Source of the DNA: an uncultured Verrucomicrobiaceae bacterium
GTDB lineage: Bacteria > Verrucomicrobiota > Verrucomicrobiia > Verrucomicrobiales > Verrucomicrobiaceae
Length of the DNA: 34,593 nucleotides
Direction: 5' to 3'
NCBI GenBank assembly: GCA_937872615.1
Contig: CALMTT010000009.1
Location: 1-34,593 of the forward strand
Position numbers and translations under genes: made by a program. The notes under the pieces were generated by a model, which made no database searches, was not told the origin of the DNA, and was given only the letters and a program-made list of their open reading frames with translations. Positions 23,323 to 31,937 of the stretch are shown here, piece by piece (position 1 is the stretch's first letter; each line of letters opens with the position of its first letter).

Positions 23323-24836
23323 AATACCTAGCATCTTCTTCACAGCCGCGAAGTGAACCGCCGACGCGAAGCAAACCTGCCACTAGGCTTAAAAATAACC
23401 ATTTTAACCTCAGACCGAAATTGACACACCTTAGTGAGTTTACAGAACCAAAATCCTCCAACACAAAGCGCATTTGCTCCGATTGCGTGGGTGAGTCATA
23501 CCTCAAAGAACTCATTCGGACTGACGGCACTAAGAATTTATGTTCTTACTGTAGTGGTGAAAGTCCCACGCTGTCTCTCGATAAAATGGGAGATATCGTG
23601 GAGCGCGCCTTTGAAGATCACTATGTGCGCACAGCTCACGAACCTTGCGATCTTGATTTTGTGACGGGTAACGCACAAGGATGGGAGCGCGAAGGGGAAC
23701 CGGCTAAATGGGCTATTCTAAACGCTGCGAATGTGAGTGAGGAGGCCGCTGAGGACATTCACTCGATGCTAACTGACCGCCATGCGGACTCTGAGTTGTT
23801 CAAGATGGGCGACGAATGTCCGTTCGGTGAAGATTCACATTACGCAGAGAAGGATGCGGGTAATGGCGATTTTCTCATGTTGTGGACAAACTTCGTGCAG
23901 GGTCTCAAGGAGCAAAGCCGCTTCTTCTCGCCTTCGGCCAAGTCGATCCTCGACCAGATTTTCGCAGGAATTTCCGATCTGCGGACCACCCAAAACGAGC
24001 CTGTGGTAGTCACTGCTGGCCCAGGAACAGAGACCCTCGATCTTTATCGAGCGCGAGTTTTTGCCGATGAAGACGACAAGCTGGAGGAGGCGCTAAAGGC
24101 TCCTTGGAAACTACTAGGCACCCCGTCGGCGGATGCCGCTAAGGCTGGGAGGATGAATGCGCTTGGGATAGCTGTTTTCTACGGGGCAAGAGATGCTGAA
24201 ACAGCCCTGAAAGAAGTCCGGCCTCCAGTTGGAAGCAAGGTGGGTCTTGCAGCTTTTCGGATCATTCGTCCGCTGCGATTACTGGACCTGCCTGCGCTCA
24301 GATCGGTGGCAGCTGACGGAAGCATTTTCGATCCTGCAACCCTTTTGAAGATGCAGCGCAGCAACTTTCTTGAGGAACTGAGTCAATTCATGTCTCGTGC
24401 TGTCATGCCTCTCAAGGAGGTATCGGAGTATCTGCCCACCCAGGCGGTGGCTGACTATCTTGCGAATGAAGCGGGGTTGGATGGAATCATTTACCCGTCC
24501 GTTCAGAATGAACAGAAACCCACCAATGTGGTTTTGTTCCACTACGCTGCACGGGTCGAGGAGGTCATTCTGCCAAATGGCACCACAGTGGCTGCTCACC
24601 TAGCCAGAGAGGACTCTGATGGCATGTGGTCTGATTATCGAGTTTGGAAACTACCGCCGGACACCCCTCAAGGCGACACTAGCGGCACTGTTAGTCACTC
24701 AATGAAAGGCTTGCTACATACATTAGACGAAGCCGCAGATTTTCGTGATCCCTCACTCCGCATAATCTTCAAAACCATCGAGGTGCGTCATATCAATGCT
24801 GTTAACTTTAAAGTGCTATCTCATAAGGTAACCTGA
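23313..24836 (+). CDS. HEPN/RES N-terminal-domain protein with C-terminal RES domain
   Basis: Up to 507 residues. A cysteine-rich segment (C55-SD-C58 to C77-SY-C80) and MGDIVERAFEDHYVRTA match the HEPN/RES N-terminal domain 1. A helical middle part follows, then a RES domain from about residue 245 (LYRARV, GRMNALGIAVFYGARDAETALKEVRP, GLDGIIYPSVQ, NVVLFHY) with the expected Arg, Tyr, Glu and Ser positions. RES toxins degrade NAD+ (NAD+ phosphorylase or glycohydrolase). The GTG at 23313 has GAAGG about 8 nt upstream and overlaps the MNT gene. Family members usually start close to KRICSDC, so the first 50 residues may not be translated. No Xre/DUF2384 antitoxin gene, the usual RES partner, is nearby. 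The codon use is AT-richer than the core, suggesting transfer. Confidence 0.85.
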   Translation: MRIEYLASSSQPRSEPPTRSKPATRLKNNHFNLRPKLTHLSEFTEPKSSNTKRICSDCVGESYLKELIRTDGTKNLCSYCSGESPTLSLDKMGDIVERAFEDHYVRTAHEPCDLDFVTGNAQGWEREGEPAKWAILNAANVSEEAAEDIHSMLTDRHADSELFKMGDECPFGEDSHYAEKDAGNGDFLMLWTNFVQGLKEQSRFFSPSAKSILDQIFAGISDLRTTQNEPVVVTAGPGTETLDLYRARVFADEDDKLEEALKAPWKLLGTPSADAAKAGRMNALGIAVFYGARDAETALKEVRPPVGSKVGLAAFRIIRPLRLLDLPALRSVAADGSIFDPATLLKMQRSNFLEELSQFMSRAVMPLKEVSEYLPTQAVADYLANEAGLDGIIYPSVQNEQKPTNVVLFHYAARVEEVILPNGTTVAAHLAREDSDGMWSDYRVWKLPPDTPQGDTSGTVSHSMKGLLHTLDEAADFRDPSLRIIFKTIEVRHINAVNFKVLSHKVT

Positions 24837-24847
24837 CTTCGATTTTA

Positions 24848-24893
24848 CCAAGGTAGGAGTAGCTTGATACCAAGCTGACGTTATTGTCCTTGG
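24848..24893. terminator. Possible bidirectional terminator between convergent genes
   Basis: An outer CCAAGG (24848-24853) / CCTTGG (24888-24893) pair encloses an inner 6-bp stem AGCTTG (24861-24866) / CAAGCT (24871-24876) with a 4-nt loop, filling the 61-bp gap between two convergent genes. T-runs are weak, so this is a structural guess. Confidence 0.35.
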
Positions 24894-24897
24894 AAAG

Positions 24898-25371
24898 CTA
24901 GATTGGTGCTAGAAGATCCTTTAGACGGTCATAGACAGATGAGATGTCAACCTGGATGACAAAAGTTGAGATTTCGTATTCTACCCCAGTTATTTTTACG
25001 AACTTTTGATGAACCGCGATCTTTTCCTCCCAACCATCATTTTTCAAAGTCCCATCACCATACCAATAATGGCAGCCGGTGCCGGACGGCGTGACATATT
25101 TCAGCTCCACCGCATGAGCCATTCCCACATAATTTTCAGGAACCGCTAGGCATACCGCAGCCAAATATTTGCGTTTTGATATCCAAAACGGTTTCCCGCT
25201 ATCGGCGCCCAAGAATTGCTTGTACCAATAGGAAACTGCTTCGTCTGATCCTAAACACCTGTATGGAGCTTGCTGGGTTCCTGTTTTAATTATTTGAGAA
25301 CTTGCCTTAATGCACGGCTCAAGCACATGCCAAATTTTAGAGCAGTTCTCTTGATTGGCTGAATTTGTCAT
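24898..25371 (-). CDS. Hypothetical protein of 157 residues in the low-GC island
   Basis: No family recognised. The protein is soluble, moderately hydrophobic and rich in aromatic residues, with segments such as EAVSYWYKQFLG, KPFWISKRKYLAAVCLAVPE and GCHYWYGDGTLKNDGWEEK. Regular beta-strand-like alternation near the C-terminus (ISTFVIQVDISSVYDRLKDLL) suggests a compact alpha/beta fold. The ATG at 25371 is preferred, and a GTG directly before it is possible. Its AT-rich composition matches the RES gene, and both converge on a shared hairpin, so they probably arrived together. It may be an immunity or accessory protein, but only its position suggests this. Confidence 0.65.
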   Translation of the reverse strand: MTNSANQENCSKIWHVLEPCIKASSQIIKTGTQQAPYRCLGSDEAVSYWYKQFLGADSGKPFWISKRKYLAAVCLAVPENYVGMAHAVELKYVTPSGTGCHYWYGDGTLKNDGWEEKIAVHQKFVKITGVEYEISTFVIQVDISSVYDRLKDLLAPI

Positions 25372-25608
25372 CACGGGTGTAAACCTTGGTTGGTGGTGGG
25401 CTATTTGATAGCTGGAGAAGGGCTTATGGGGTTTTAGCTTTATTGGTCTTTTTTTCCAAGTTTTTTCGGGAGTGATACGAGAGGGCGGACATGAAGGGCG
25501 TTCGCTTAAGAGCCATCGTTGTCCTCAGTTCGGCCCACACTAAGCAAAGGCCACAGCCTGTGCTCAACCGTTCGCATTTGTATAAATTGCGCCGGAGCCT
25601 CTGATTTA

Positions 25609-27006
25609 TCACCTCCCCAACCTCTCCAGCACATTCTTCGTGATGCGCACGACATGCGCGTCATTCCCCTGCAGGCCATGCGACCAATCGGTGGTGGCGG
25701 CGGTGAAGACGGTGCCGGTGTTCGTGTAGAGGCCGAGGCAGGCGGCGCCGGTGCGACCGATCTCCCATTTCTCATACCACTCGACGTCGTCGGGGTGCCA
25801 GCGGACGGGGCAGGTGCCGAGGACTTCAAAGGTCTTGGGGGTGCCGTCCGTGTGCGTGGCGAAGGGCAGGCCGTCGCGCCACTCGAGCTCGCAGCCGTCG
25901 CACTCGTAGCCGACGATGGTGTCCTTTGCGCCAAAGCGGTCGCCGCGCTTCAGGCCGGTGCCTTCGTAGATCCAGTGACCGGGGCGGTGGACGATGAAGG
26001 AGGCGTCGCCGTCCATGAACTGGCCGTGGCTGCGCATGTAGCCGCCCCAGAGGAAGCCGACGCCGGTGAGCTGGTTCTCGGGGCGCTGGAGCAGGTGATG
26101 GCTCCACGCGGTGCTGAGCGTTTTGAAGTCGCGGGTCTGGAAGACGGGATCGAGGTGGTAGTTCTGCTTGAAGCAGGTGAAGGCGCGTCCCTCGGCCTCG
26201 CTACGCACTTGCCAGCAGCAGGTGTTGCCGCTGAAGAACCCCACGTTGCCGCCTTTGGCGATCCAGGCCTCCAAGTTGTCGCGCATCGGCGTGCTCCAGT
26301 ATTCGTCGTGGCCGACGCTGAGGACGAGTTTGTAGTTCGCGAGCATCTCGGGGCGGAATTCGAGGTCGTCATTGGCGGCGAATTCGAGCGGGTAGCCGTT
26401 TTGCTCCGCCCACACGACGAAGGGCAGCTCCCAGCGGGCGAATTGCGACGGGCCGGGCCGCTCAAAGCTCACGCGGCTGCCCTGGTTCTTCGAGAGGCTG
26501 TTGTAGGCATACACGGAGAAGCCGCCCCAGTTGTTGTAGGCGTTGTAGGTGTTCGAGCAGAGCTGCAAAAGGATCTTCGAGGTGCTGCCGGGCTTGGCCT
26601 GGCGCACGATGAACCACGCGCTGCTGCTGGCGGTGCGTGCACCGCGATGCGTCCACTTGCCGCCGGCATCCGCCGCACGCAGCGCGACCTCGTAGTAGCC
26701 GCTCTTCCAATCCGCACCGACGGGCACGCGCACGCTCTCCGGCCAGCGACAGCCATTCGCGGAGGCATCCTCCGGCACGGGATGCGCCGCGCCGGGCACA
26801 TCGGCCTTTTTCCACATGACTTCGCGTTTTGCGCCGAGTCGCGTGACCTCGATCTCAAACTTCGCCGCCGTGGTGCTGACGTGAATGGGGATTTCCTCGC
26901 CCTGCGCGACGCTGCGCTGCCCAGCGTAGCCTTCGATGAAAAGCGCCACCGGATCGGCCGCGCGGAGGACTGAGACGACGAGGAGGAAGGCGAGAGTGCG
27001 GAGCAT
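25609..27006 (-). CDS. Exported N,N-dimethylformamidase beta-subunit-like protein
   Basis: A 465-residue protein with a signal peptide (MLRTLAFLLVVSVLRAADP). An N-terminal beta-rich part precedes a long domain like the C-terminal part of the dimethylformamidase large subunit: LLQLCSNTYNAYNNWGGFSVYAY, YKLVLSVGHDEYWS, MRDNLEAWIAKGGNVGFFSGNTCCWQVR, and AWSHHLLQRPENQLTGVGF. That domain has a glutamine-amidotransferase-like core. True DMFase is cytoplasmic and works with a small subunit, which I do not see here. This exported single-gene version, frequent in environmental bacteria, probably acts on another amide or a carbohydrate. Composition is again GC-rich, so the accessory block ends before it. 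Confidence 0.85.
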   Translation of the reverse strand: MLRTLAFLLVVSVLRAADPVALFIEGYAGQRSVAQGEEIPIHVSTTAAKFEIEVTRLGAKREVMWKKADVPGAAHPVPEDASANGCRWPESVRVPVGADWKSGYYEVALRAADAGGKWTHRGARTASSSAWFIVRQAKPGSTSKILLQLCSNTYNAYNNWGGFSVYAYNSLSKNQGSRVSFERPGPSQFARWELPFVVWAEQNGYPLEFAANDDLEFRPEMLANYKLVLSVGHDEYWSTPMRDNLEAWIAKGGNVGFFSGNTCCWQVRSEAEGRAFTCFKQNYHLDPVFQTRDFKTLSTAWSHHLLQRPENQLTGVGFLWGGYMRSHGQFMDGDASFIVHRPGHWIYEGTGLKRGDRFGAKDTIVGYECDGCELEWRDGLPFATHTDGTPKTFEVLGTCPVRWHPDDVEWYEKWEIGRTGAACLGLYTNTGTVFTAATTDWSHGLQGNDAHVVRITKNVLERLGR

Positions 27007-27124
27007 GGGGAGGCTACGTCCGAGTCATCGAAGCGCTTTCATCCGGTGAGAAGTGAGACGTGAGAAGCCGGAGGCCGGGCGCGGCCTTGACCATGGGCTT
27101 TCCTTGCGTGAAAGCAGGGCAGCA

Positions 27125-28069
27125 ATGTCCCTCCCCCAACTCATTCTCGGCACCCGCGGCAGCGAACTGGCCCTCACGCAGACCACCATGGTCACGCAGG
27201 CGCTGCAAACGGCGCACCCGCATCTGAAAATCGAGCGCCAGATCATCCAGACGAGCGGTGACAAGCGTCAGGACCTGCGCTTTTCCGAGTTCAGCGATGT
27301 GGCGCAAGTCGACAAGGGCATTTTCATCAAGGAACTTGAAATCGCGCTCGAAGGCCGCCAGATCGACGCGGCCGTGCACAGCCTCAAAGATGTGCCGAGT
27401 GACCTCGCGGCCGGTTTTACCCTCGGCGCGGTTTTGCCGCGTGCGGCCATCGAGGACGTGCTGATCACGAAAGATCCGCACACGCTCGATTCGCTGCCGA
27501 AAGGCGCTCGCGTGGGCACGAGCAGCGTGCGTCGTGCGGCGCAGCTCAAGTTTCTCCGCCCCGATCTCGAGATCGTGGAGATTCGCGGCAATGTGCCCAC
27601 TCGCGTGAAGAAGGTGCTGGGTGAAAACGCCCTCGACGCCGTGCTGCTGGCCGCGGCGGGTCTTTTGCGGCTGGGATTGCTGAATGCCAACCTCGCCCGC
27701 ATCCACATTGAAGAGCAGACGCTTTGTGCGCTGGTGCTCGATCCGGTGAAATTTCTCCCCGCCGCAGGGCAGGGCGCTATCGCCATCGAATGCCGAAGCG
27801 GCGACGAGGCGGTGATCGCCGCCGTGCAGGCTCTGAATCATGCGGAGACGGAAGCGCGAGTGACGGCGGAACGTGAATTCTTGAAAATCCTCGGCGCAGG
27901 ATGCCAGACGCCGGTCGGTGCGCACTCGTGGGTGAAGGACGGGCACCTGCACATGAGCGTGCGTGTCTTCAACGAGGCCAATCTCTCTGCTCCGCCGGTG
28001 GAACGCGAGGCGAGCCGGCCCGTTCACGAGGCTCAGCAGCTCGCTGCCGATCTCGCCGCCATGCTTTGA
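27125..28069 (+). CDS. hemC: Hydroxymethylbilane synthase (porphobilinogen deaminase)
   Basis: A 314-residue enzyme that links four porphobilinogens into hydroxymethylbilane in tetrapyrrole synthesis. Seen are ILGTRGSELALTQT, HSLKDVPSDL, VGTSSVRRAAQL, IRGNVPTRVKKV, FLPAAGQGAIAIECR, and GAGCQTPVGAHS with Cys260 as the attachment site of the dipyrromethane cofactor. The ATG at 27125 was chosen because the family begins right before the RGSELAL segment; 24 further upstream codons are open but without homology. A transporter gene starts 1 bp after its stop. No hemA or hemD is adjacent. Confidence 0.96.
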   Translation: MSLPQLILGTRGSELALTQTTMVTQALQTAHPHLKIERQIIQTSGDKRQDLRFSEFSDVAQVDKGIFIKELEIALEGRQIDAAVHSLKDVPSDLAAGFTLGAVLPRAAIEDVLITKDPHTLDSLPKGARVGTSSVRRAAQLKFLRPDLEIVEIRGNVPTRVKKVLGENALDAVLLAAAGLLRLGLLNANLARIHIEEQTLCALVLDPVKFLPAAGQGAIAIECRSGDEAVIAAVQALNHAETEARVTAEREFLKILGAGCQTPVGAHSWVKDGHLHMSVRVFNEANLSAPPVEREASRPVHEAQQLAADLAAML

Positions 28070-28070
28070 T

Positions 28071-29012
28071 ATGCTCGACTACGCCGGCATCCTCGCGGTC
28101 ACGCTGCCTGTTTACCTCATGATGGGCACTGGCGCGTTTCTACGCAAAACGGGCGTGCTGCCGCAGGAGGCCGACAAAGGGCTCATGAAGCTAAGCGTGG
28201 CTGTTTTGACCCCTGCGCTCATCATCGAGCGTGTGGCTGGCAATCCGGCGGTGATGCAGCCGATGCCCGTGCTGATGGCCGCAGGGCTCGGTTTTGCACT
28301 CGTGGTGCTCGGCATCTCGCTCTCGTATGCCGTGGCACGGCTGATCGGCCTGCGAGTGCACGAAGGTCGAAGGACGTTTGGTGTGTCATGCGGGCTGCAA
28401 AACTACGGCTTCGTGGCGATTCCCATCGTGACGGCCTTGTTTCCGGACAAAGGCACGCTCGGGGTGCTCTTCACCTTCACGCTCGGCATCGAGTTGGCCT
28501 GCTGGACGGCCTGTGTGGGCATGCTGACAGGCTTCAACAACGCGCCGCTGAAACTGGCGCTGAATCCGCCGGTGATCACGATCCTGACCTCGCTGATGCT
28601 GAACTTCACCGGCCTGCATGTTTACATCCCGCAGGTGGCTCACAACACGCTGGGCATGCTTGGCGGCTGCGCGGTGCCGCTGGCCGTGCTGCTCATCGGT
28701 GCCTCGATCGCGGACATTTGGGGCCAGGAACGCATGAACTGGAAAATCGCCGTGCTGAGTCCCGTGTTGCGCCTTGGCATCATCCCGCTGGCCTTTCTGG
28801 CCGCGGCGGTGTTTTTACCGCTGACGAACGAGCTCAAGCGCATCCTCATCGTGCAGGCCGCGATGCCGTCCGCGGTGTTTAACATCGTCATCGCCCGCTT
28901 GTATGGCGGTCATCCGGCCACCGCGGTGCAATGCGTGCTTGCCACGACAGTCGTCAGCTGCGTGACGACGCCGTTTGTCATCGCGTGGGCGCTGAAGTGG
29001 ATCGGCGTTTGA
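28071..29012 (+). CDS. AEC family transporter (auxin efflux carrier-like)
   Basis: A 313-residue membrane protein with about ten hydrophobic helices in two halves. It has the family features GAFLRKTGVLPQEADKGLMKL in helix 1-2, SCGLQNYGFVAIPI in the fourth to fifth helix, and FNIVIARLYGG near the C-terminus. AEC members transport organic anions such as malate. The ATG at 28071 follows the hemC stop after one base, so translation is probably coupled, although a functional link to heme synthesis is not obvious. Downstream lies a hairpin repeat before the convergent glnD. Confidence 0.9.
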   Translation: MLDYAGILAVTLPVYLMMGTGAFLRKTGVLPQEADKGLMKLSVAVLTPALIIERVAGNPAVMQPMPVLMAAGLGFALVVLGISLSYAVARLIGLRVHEGRRTFGVSCGLQNYGFVAIPIVTALFPDKGTLGVLFTFTLGIELACWTACVGMLTGFNNAPLKLALNPPVITILTSLMLNFTGLHVYIPQVAHNTLGMLGGCAVPLAVLLIGASIADIWGQERMNWKIAVLSPVLRLGIIPLAFLAAAVFLPLTNELKRILIVQAAMPSAVFNIVIARLYGGHPATAVQCVLATTVVSCVTTPFVIAWALKWIGV

Positions 29013-29033
29013 GCGGCTGTGGGCTGTAGGTGG

Positions 29034-29126
29034 CTCGTTTTGCCGCAGAGGAGCAAAGAGGCGGAGGACGCAAAGTTTTGAATCTCTGCCCTCTCTGCTC
29101 CTTTGCCTCTCAGCGGTAAAAACGAG
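29034..29126. repeat. MITE-like imperfect inverted repeat
   Basis: Two arms of about 42 bp form a long imperfect hairpin around the loop TTTTGAAT. The left arm starts CTCGTTTTGCCGCAGAGGAG at 29034. The right arm ends CTCTCAGCGGTAAAAACGAG at 29126 and is its complement with few mismatches and indels. The purine-rich AGAGGAGCAAAGAGG / CTCTGCTCCTTTGCC pattern belongs to the widely scattered CAGAGG-type bacterial repeats, in my recollection. It fills the gap between the convergent transporter and glnD genes and may also terminate both. Confidence 0.7.
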
Positions 29127-29130
29127 TGCT

Positions 29131-31917
29131 CTAGGATGCGATGTCCTGCAATGCAGCCTGTGACACAGCCTTCGCCAGCTCGTCGAGCTTCTCCTTGTCG
29201 GTGAGTTTGTGGCCTTGCTCGTCCTGGACGTAGATGGTGTCGATGGCGGCACCTTTTTCGGTGTTGATGCGGGCGTGGGTGACGCCGAGTCCGAGGCGGC
29301 CGACGGCCATGAAGACATCGTGCAGCAGGCCGAGACGGTCGAGCACCTGGAGCTCGAGCACGTTCTCATCGGGCGAGAGATGGTTGTTGAGATAGACACG
29401 CTGCGGCAGTTCGGCGCTGATGGCATCCAGCGGCGAGGCGGCGGCACGTTTTTCGGCGATCTCCTTGCTGAAGTTGAAGTCGGGATCGAGGAACGCGGCC
29501 TTGACGGAAGCCTCGATCCGCTGTCGCGCGGCCTTGGCGCTGACGGCGGTGAAGTTCGTGGTGCAGACGCGGAAGATGTCGAGCACGAGGTGATCGCCAC
29601 GACGGAAGAAGTCGGCGCTGAGAATATTGATGCTCTGCGCAGCGAGGGCTCCGGCGACGCGGGCGAGCAGCAGGTGACGGTCCCAGCAGACGACGGTGAG
29701 ATCGCTGTAGCCCTGCTCGGGATGATCGACCCAGTGCATGACAGGCAGCAGGCCGGCCTCCGCCTTCTCCTCGGAGACGAGCCGCGTGAAGAACTCGCGG
29801 AACTGCAGCACGTGCTCGATGACGCTGCTGGCCTCGCGGAAGTTGAAGTAGGAAGCGGGCATGTGCTGGAAGTGCGCATCGACCTCCGCCTCGAAGTCGG
29901 CGCCGAGTTTTTTCAGCACAGCGGCACGCAGCTCGTCGAGCGGGGCATGCAGGCTGCGCATGAAATCGGCGGGCGCGTTCATGAAGCGCAGCGTGTTGTA
30001 GTAAAGCTGGCGGATGGCGGCCTCCTTGTAGCCCGTCCATGACTTGTCGCTCGTGCCCTTCGAGTCGGCGTAGGTCATGACGAGGAGCGTGTCGAGATTC
30101 TCCTTCGTGCGCACGATGCCGGCGAACTCCTCGATGACCGCGGGGTCCTCGAGGCTCTTCTGCGTGGCGGTGCGATACATGAGCAGGTGGTTATCCACGA
30201 GGAAGAGCAGCAGGCGGCGGCGCTCGCCTTTGATCTGAAGGCGGCGGCAGACGGCGGCGGCGAGCGTTGTACTCTCATCGCTGTGTGTTTTCTTGTTCGC
30301 GGCGCGGCCGGCGTCGTGCAAAAGCAGAGCGAGGTAGAGGATGACGGGCTGCTGGAGATCGTGGAAGAGCTGCTGGTAGAGCTTCACGCCCGGCAGCGTG
30401 GGATCGCTGAGCTCGTCGAGCTTGTCGATGGTGCGCAGCGTGTGCTCATCGGCGGTGTAGAGATGGAAAAACTCGTGCTGAACGAGGTTCGTGAGCGCAC
30501 CGAACTCCGGCATCCATTTCCCGAGGAAACCGACGCGGTGCATCTGCCGCAGCACGCGGGCGACATCGCCTTTTTGCGTGAGGATGGCCTCGAAGGTCTC
30601 GCGATTGACCTTCGCATAGCGGAAGGATTGATCGACGAGGCGGAAATTATCCTGCACGAGCTGGAAGAGGTCCGGGCTGAGGCGCAGATGGCGCTGCTGC
30701 GTGTGCAAGAACATGCGCATGAGACGCTCCGGGTCCTCTTTGAAGACATTTTTCTCCTCCGCGTAGATGCGCTCGTGCTTGCGGATGAAGCCGTCGAACT
30801 TCTCCGTCTGCTTCTTCGACTTGTTGCGGGCCAGGAAACCACGCAGCCCGGCACGCTTCTCGGCGGTCTCGAGTTGCTGCAGATGGAAGCGGTCCATGAT
30901 CTCGCTGCTGCGCTGGAGGATGTCCCGCGTGGCCGTGTAGTAGTCATGCATCAGCGCCTCGATGCGACGCAGGATGCGCTTGTGGCGATAACCGAGATTG
31001 GACGCCACCTGGCCCTGAAGGCGGAGCGTGAGCTGGTCCTGCGCCCGCCGCTCGGTGTAGTGCATCTCATTGCGGACGCGAAGGATGAAGGCGTAGGCCT
31101 TGTCGATCTCCTGCCAGCCACTTTTCGAGATGTAGCCATCGGCCACGAGGTCCTTCGGGTTCAGCGTGCCGAGCTTTGCATAGGTCATCCAGATGAGGTT
31201 CTGGTAATCACGAAGGCCGCCGCAGCCGTTTTTGACATGAGGCTCCTGCACAAAGGGCGTGTTTTCGAACTTGCCGTGCCGCTTGGACAAATCTTCCTGC
31301 CGCAGTCGCAAAAACTCCGCCTCACGGCCCTTCATGCACTCCTTGTCAAAACGAGCGCGGAACTCCTTGAAGGCCTCGTCCTGCCCGGTGAGCAGGCGGG
31401 CCTCCATGAGCGCCGTTTTGGTCTCCATGTTCTCGTTCGCGAGATTCAGGCACTCGCCCACGCTGCGTGCCCCGTGGCCCACTTTGAAGCCGAGATCGTA
31501 GAAGAAGAGCAAAAAGTCGCTGATGAGCTTCGCCACCTCTTTGGAGACCTGGCCGCTGTTTCCAGGAAACATGAACGTGAGGTCCACATCACTGCCCGGA
31601 CTCATGACACGGCGACCGTAACCACCATGCGCCACGACGCTCACATTCAGGCTCTGGCGCACCGCAGGCTCCAGCGCGGCCACGGCCTCCGCCCACAACT
31701 CACGAATGAGGTAGTCGATCACATCGCTGCGCATGCGGCATGTCTCCGCGCCGCTGAACTGGGCGCGATGCCGCTGCTTGATGCGCTGCTCCTTGAGCTT
31801 CAGAAAGCGCTTTGCCCGGCGCAGCATCTCGGCCCGCGGATGCGGACGCTTCTCGTCGTCCGGAAAAAACTTTTCGCCGATTCGCTGGAGGTGCCGCAGG
31901 TAGTCGCGTTCCGTCAT
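29131..31917 (-). CDS. glnD: [Protein-PII] uridylyltransferase / uridylyl-removing enzyme
   Basis: A 928-residue bifunctional nitrogen sensor that uridylylates and de-uridylylates PII in response to glutamine. It has the nucleotidyltransferase motif GGYGRRVMSPGSDVDL (D110, D112) and a linker with the GlnE-like helical part. An HD domain follows (ALLLHDAGRAANKKTHSDEST). Two C-terminal ACT domains come last (DLTVVCWDRHLLLARVAGALA near 735, VLELQVLDRLGLLHDVFMAV near 845). All catalytic signatures are intact and the length fits the family. It begins 20 bp after the apt stop, so the two are likely co-transcribed. No glnB or glnA gene is present in the window. Confidence 0.95.
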   Translation of the reverse strand: MTERDYLRHLQRIGEKFFPDDEKRPHPRAEMLRRAKRFLKLKEQRIKQRHRAQFSGAETCRMRSDVIDYLIRELWAEAVAALEPAVRQSLNVSVVAHGGYGRRVMSPGSDVDLTFMFPGNSGQVSKEVAKLISDFLLFFYDLGFKVGHGARSVGECLNLANENMETKTALMEARLLTGQDEAFKEFRARFDKECMKGREAEFLRLRQEDLSKRHGKFENTPFVQEPHVKNGCGGLRDYQNLIWMTYAKLGTLNPKDLVADGYISKSGWQEIDKAYAFILRVRNEMHYTERRAQDQLTLRLQGQVASNLGYRHKRILRRIEALMHDYYTATRDILQRSSEIMDRFHLQQLETAEKRAGLRGFLARNKSKKQTEKFDGFIRKHERIYAEEKNVFKEDPERLMRMFLHTQQRHLRLSPDLFQLVQDNFRLVDQSFRYAKVNRETFEAILTQKGDVARVLRQMHRVGFLGKWMPEFGALTNLVQHEFFHLYTADEHTLRTIDKLDELSDPTLPGVKLYQQLFHDLQQPVILYLALLLHDAGRAANKKTHSDESTTLAAAVCRRLQIKGERRRLLLFLVDNHLLMYRTATQKSLEDPAVIEEFAGIVRTKENLDTLLVMTYADSKGTSDKSWTGYKEAAIRQLYYNTLRFMNAPADFMRSLHAPLDELRAAVLKKLGADFEAEVDAHFQHMPASYFNFREASSVIEHVLQFREFFTRLVSEEKAEAGLLPVMHWVDHPEQGYSDLTVVCWDRHLLLARVAGALAAQSINILSADFFRRGDHLVLDIFRVCTTNFTAVSAKAARQRIEASVKAAFLDPDFNFSKEIAEKRAAASPLDAISAELPQRVYLNNHLSPDENVLELQVLDRLGLLHDVFMAVGRLGLGVTHARINTEKGAAIDTIYVQDEQGHKLTDKEKLDELAKAVSQAALQDIAS

Positions 31918-31937
31918 GCCGTGGGTGGTCGCAGGTT

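Noticed and set aside
25424..25612. Small minus-strand frame of 62 codons in the gap before the dimethylformamidase-like gene
   Set aside because: No family, no Shine-Dalgarno, and its start overlaps the neighbouring gene's end. It probably reflects decayed island DNA.
25519..26973. Open frame of 484 codons antisense to the dimethylformamidase-like gene
   Set aside because: A low-complexity A/V/G/E/D translation, explained as the complement of the real gene.
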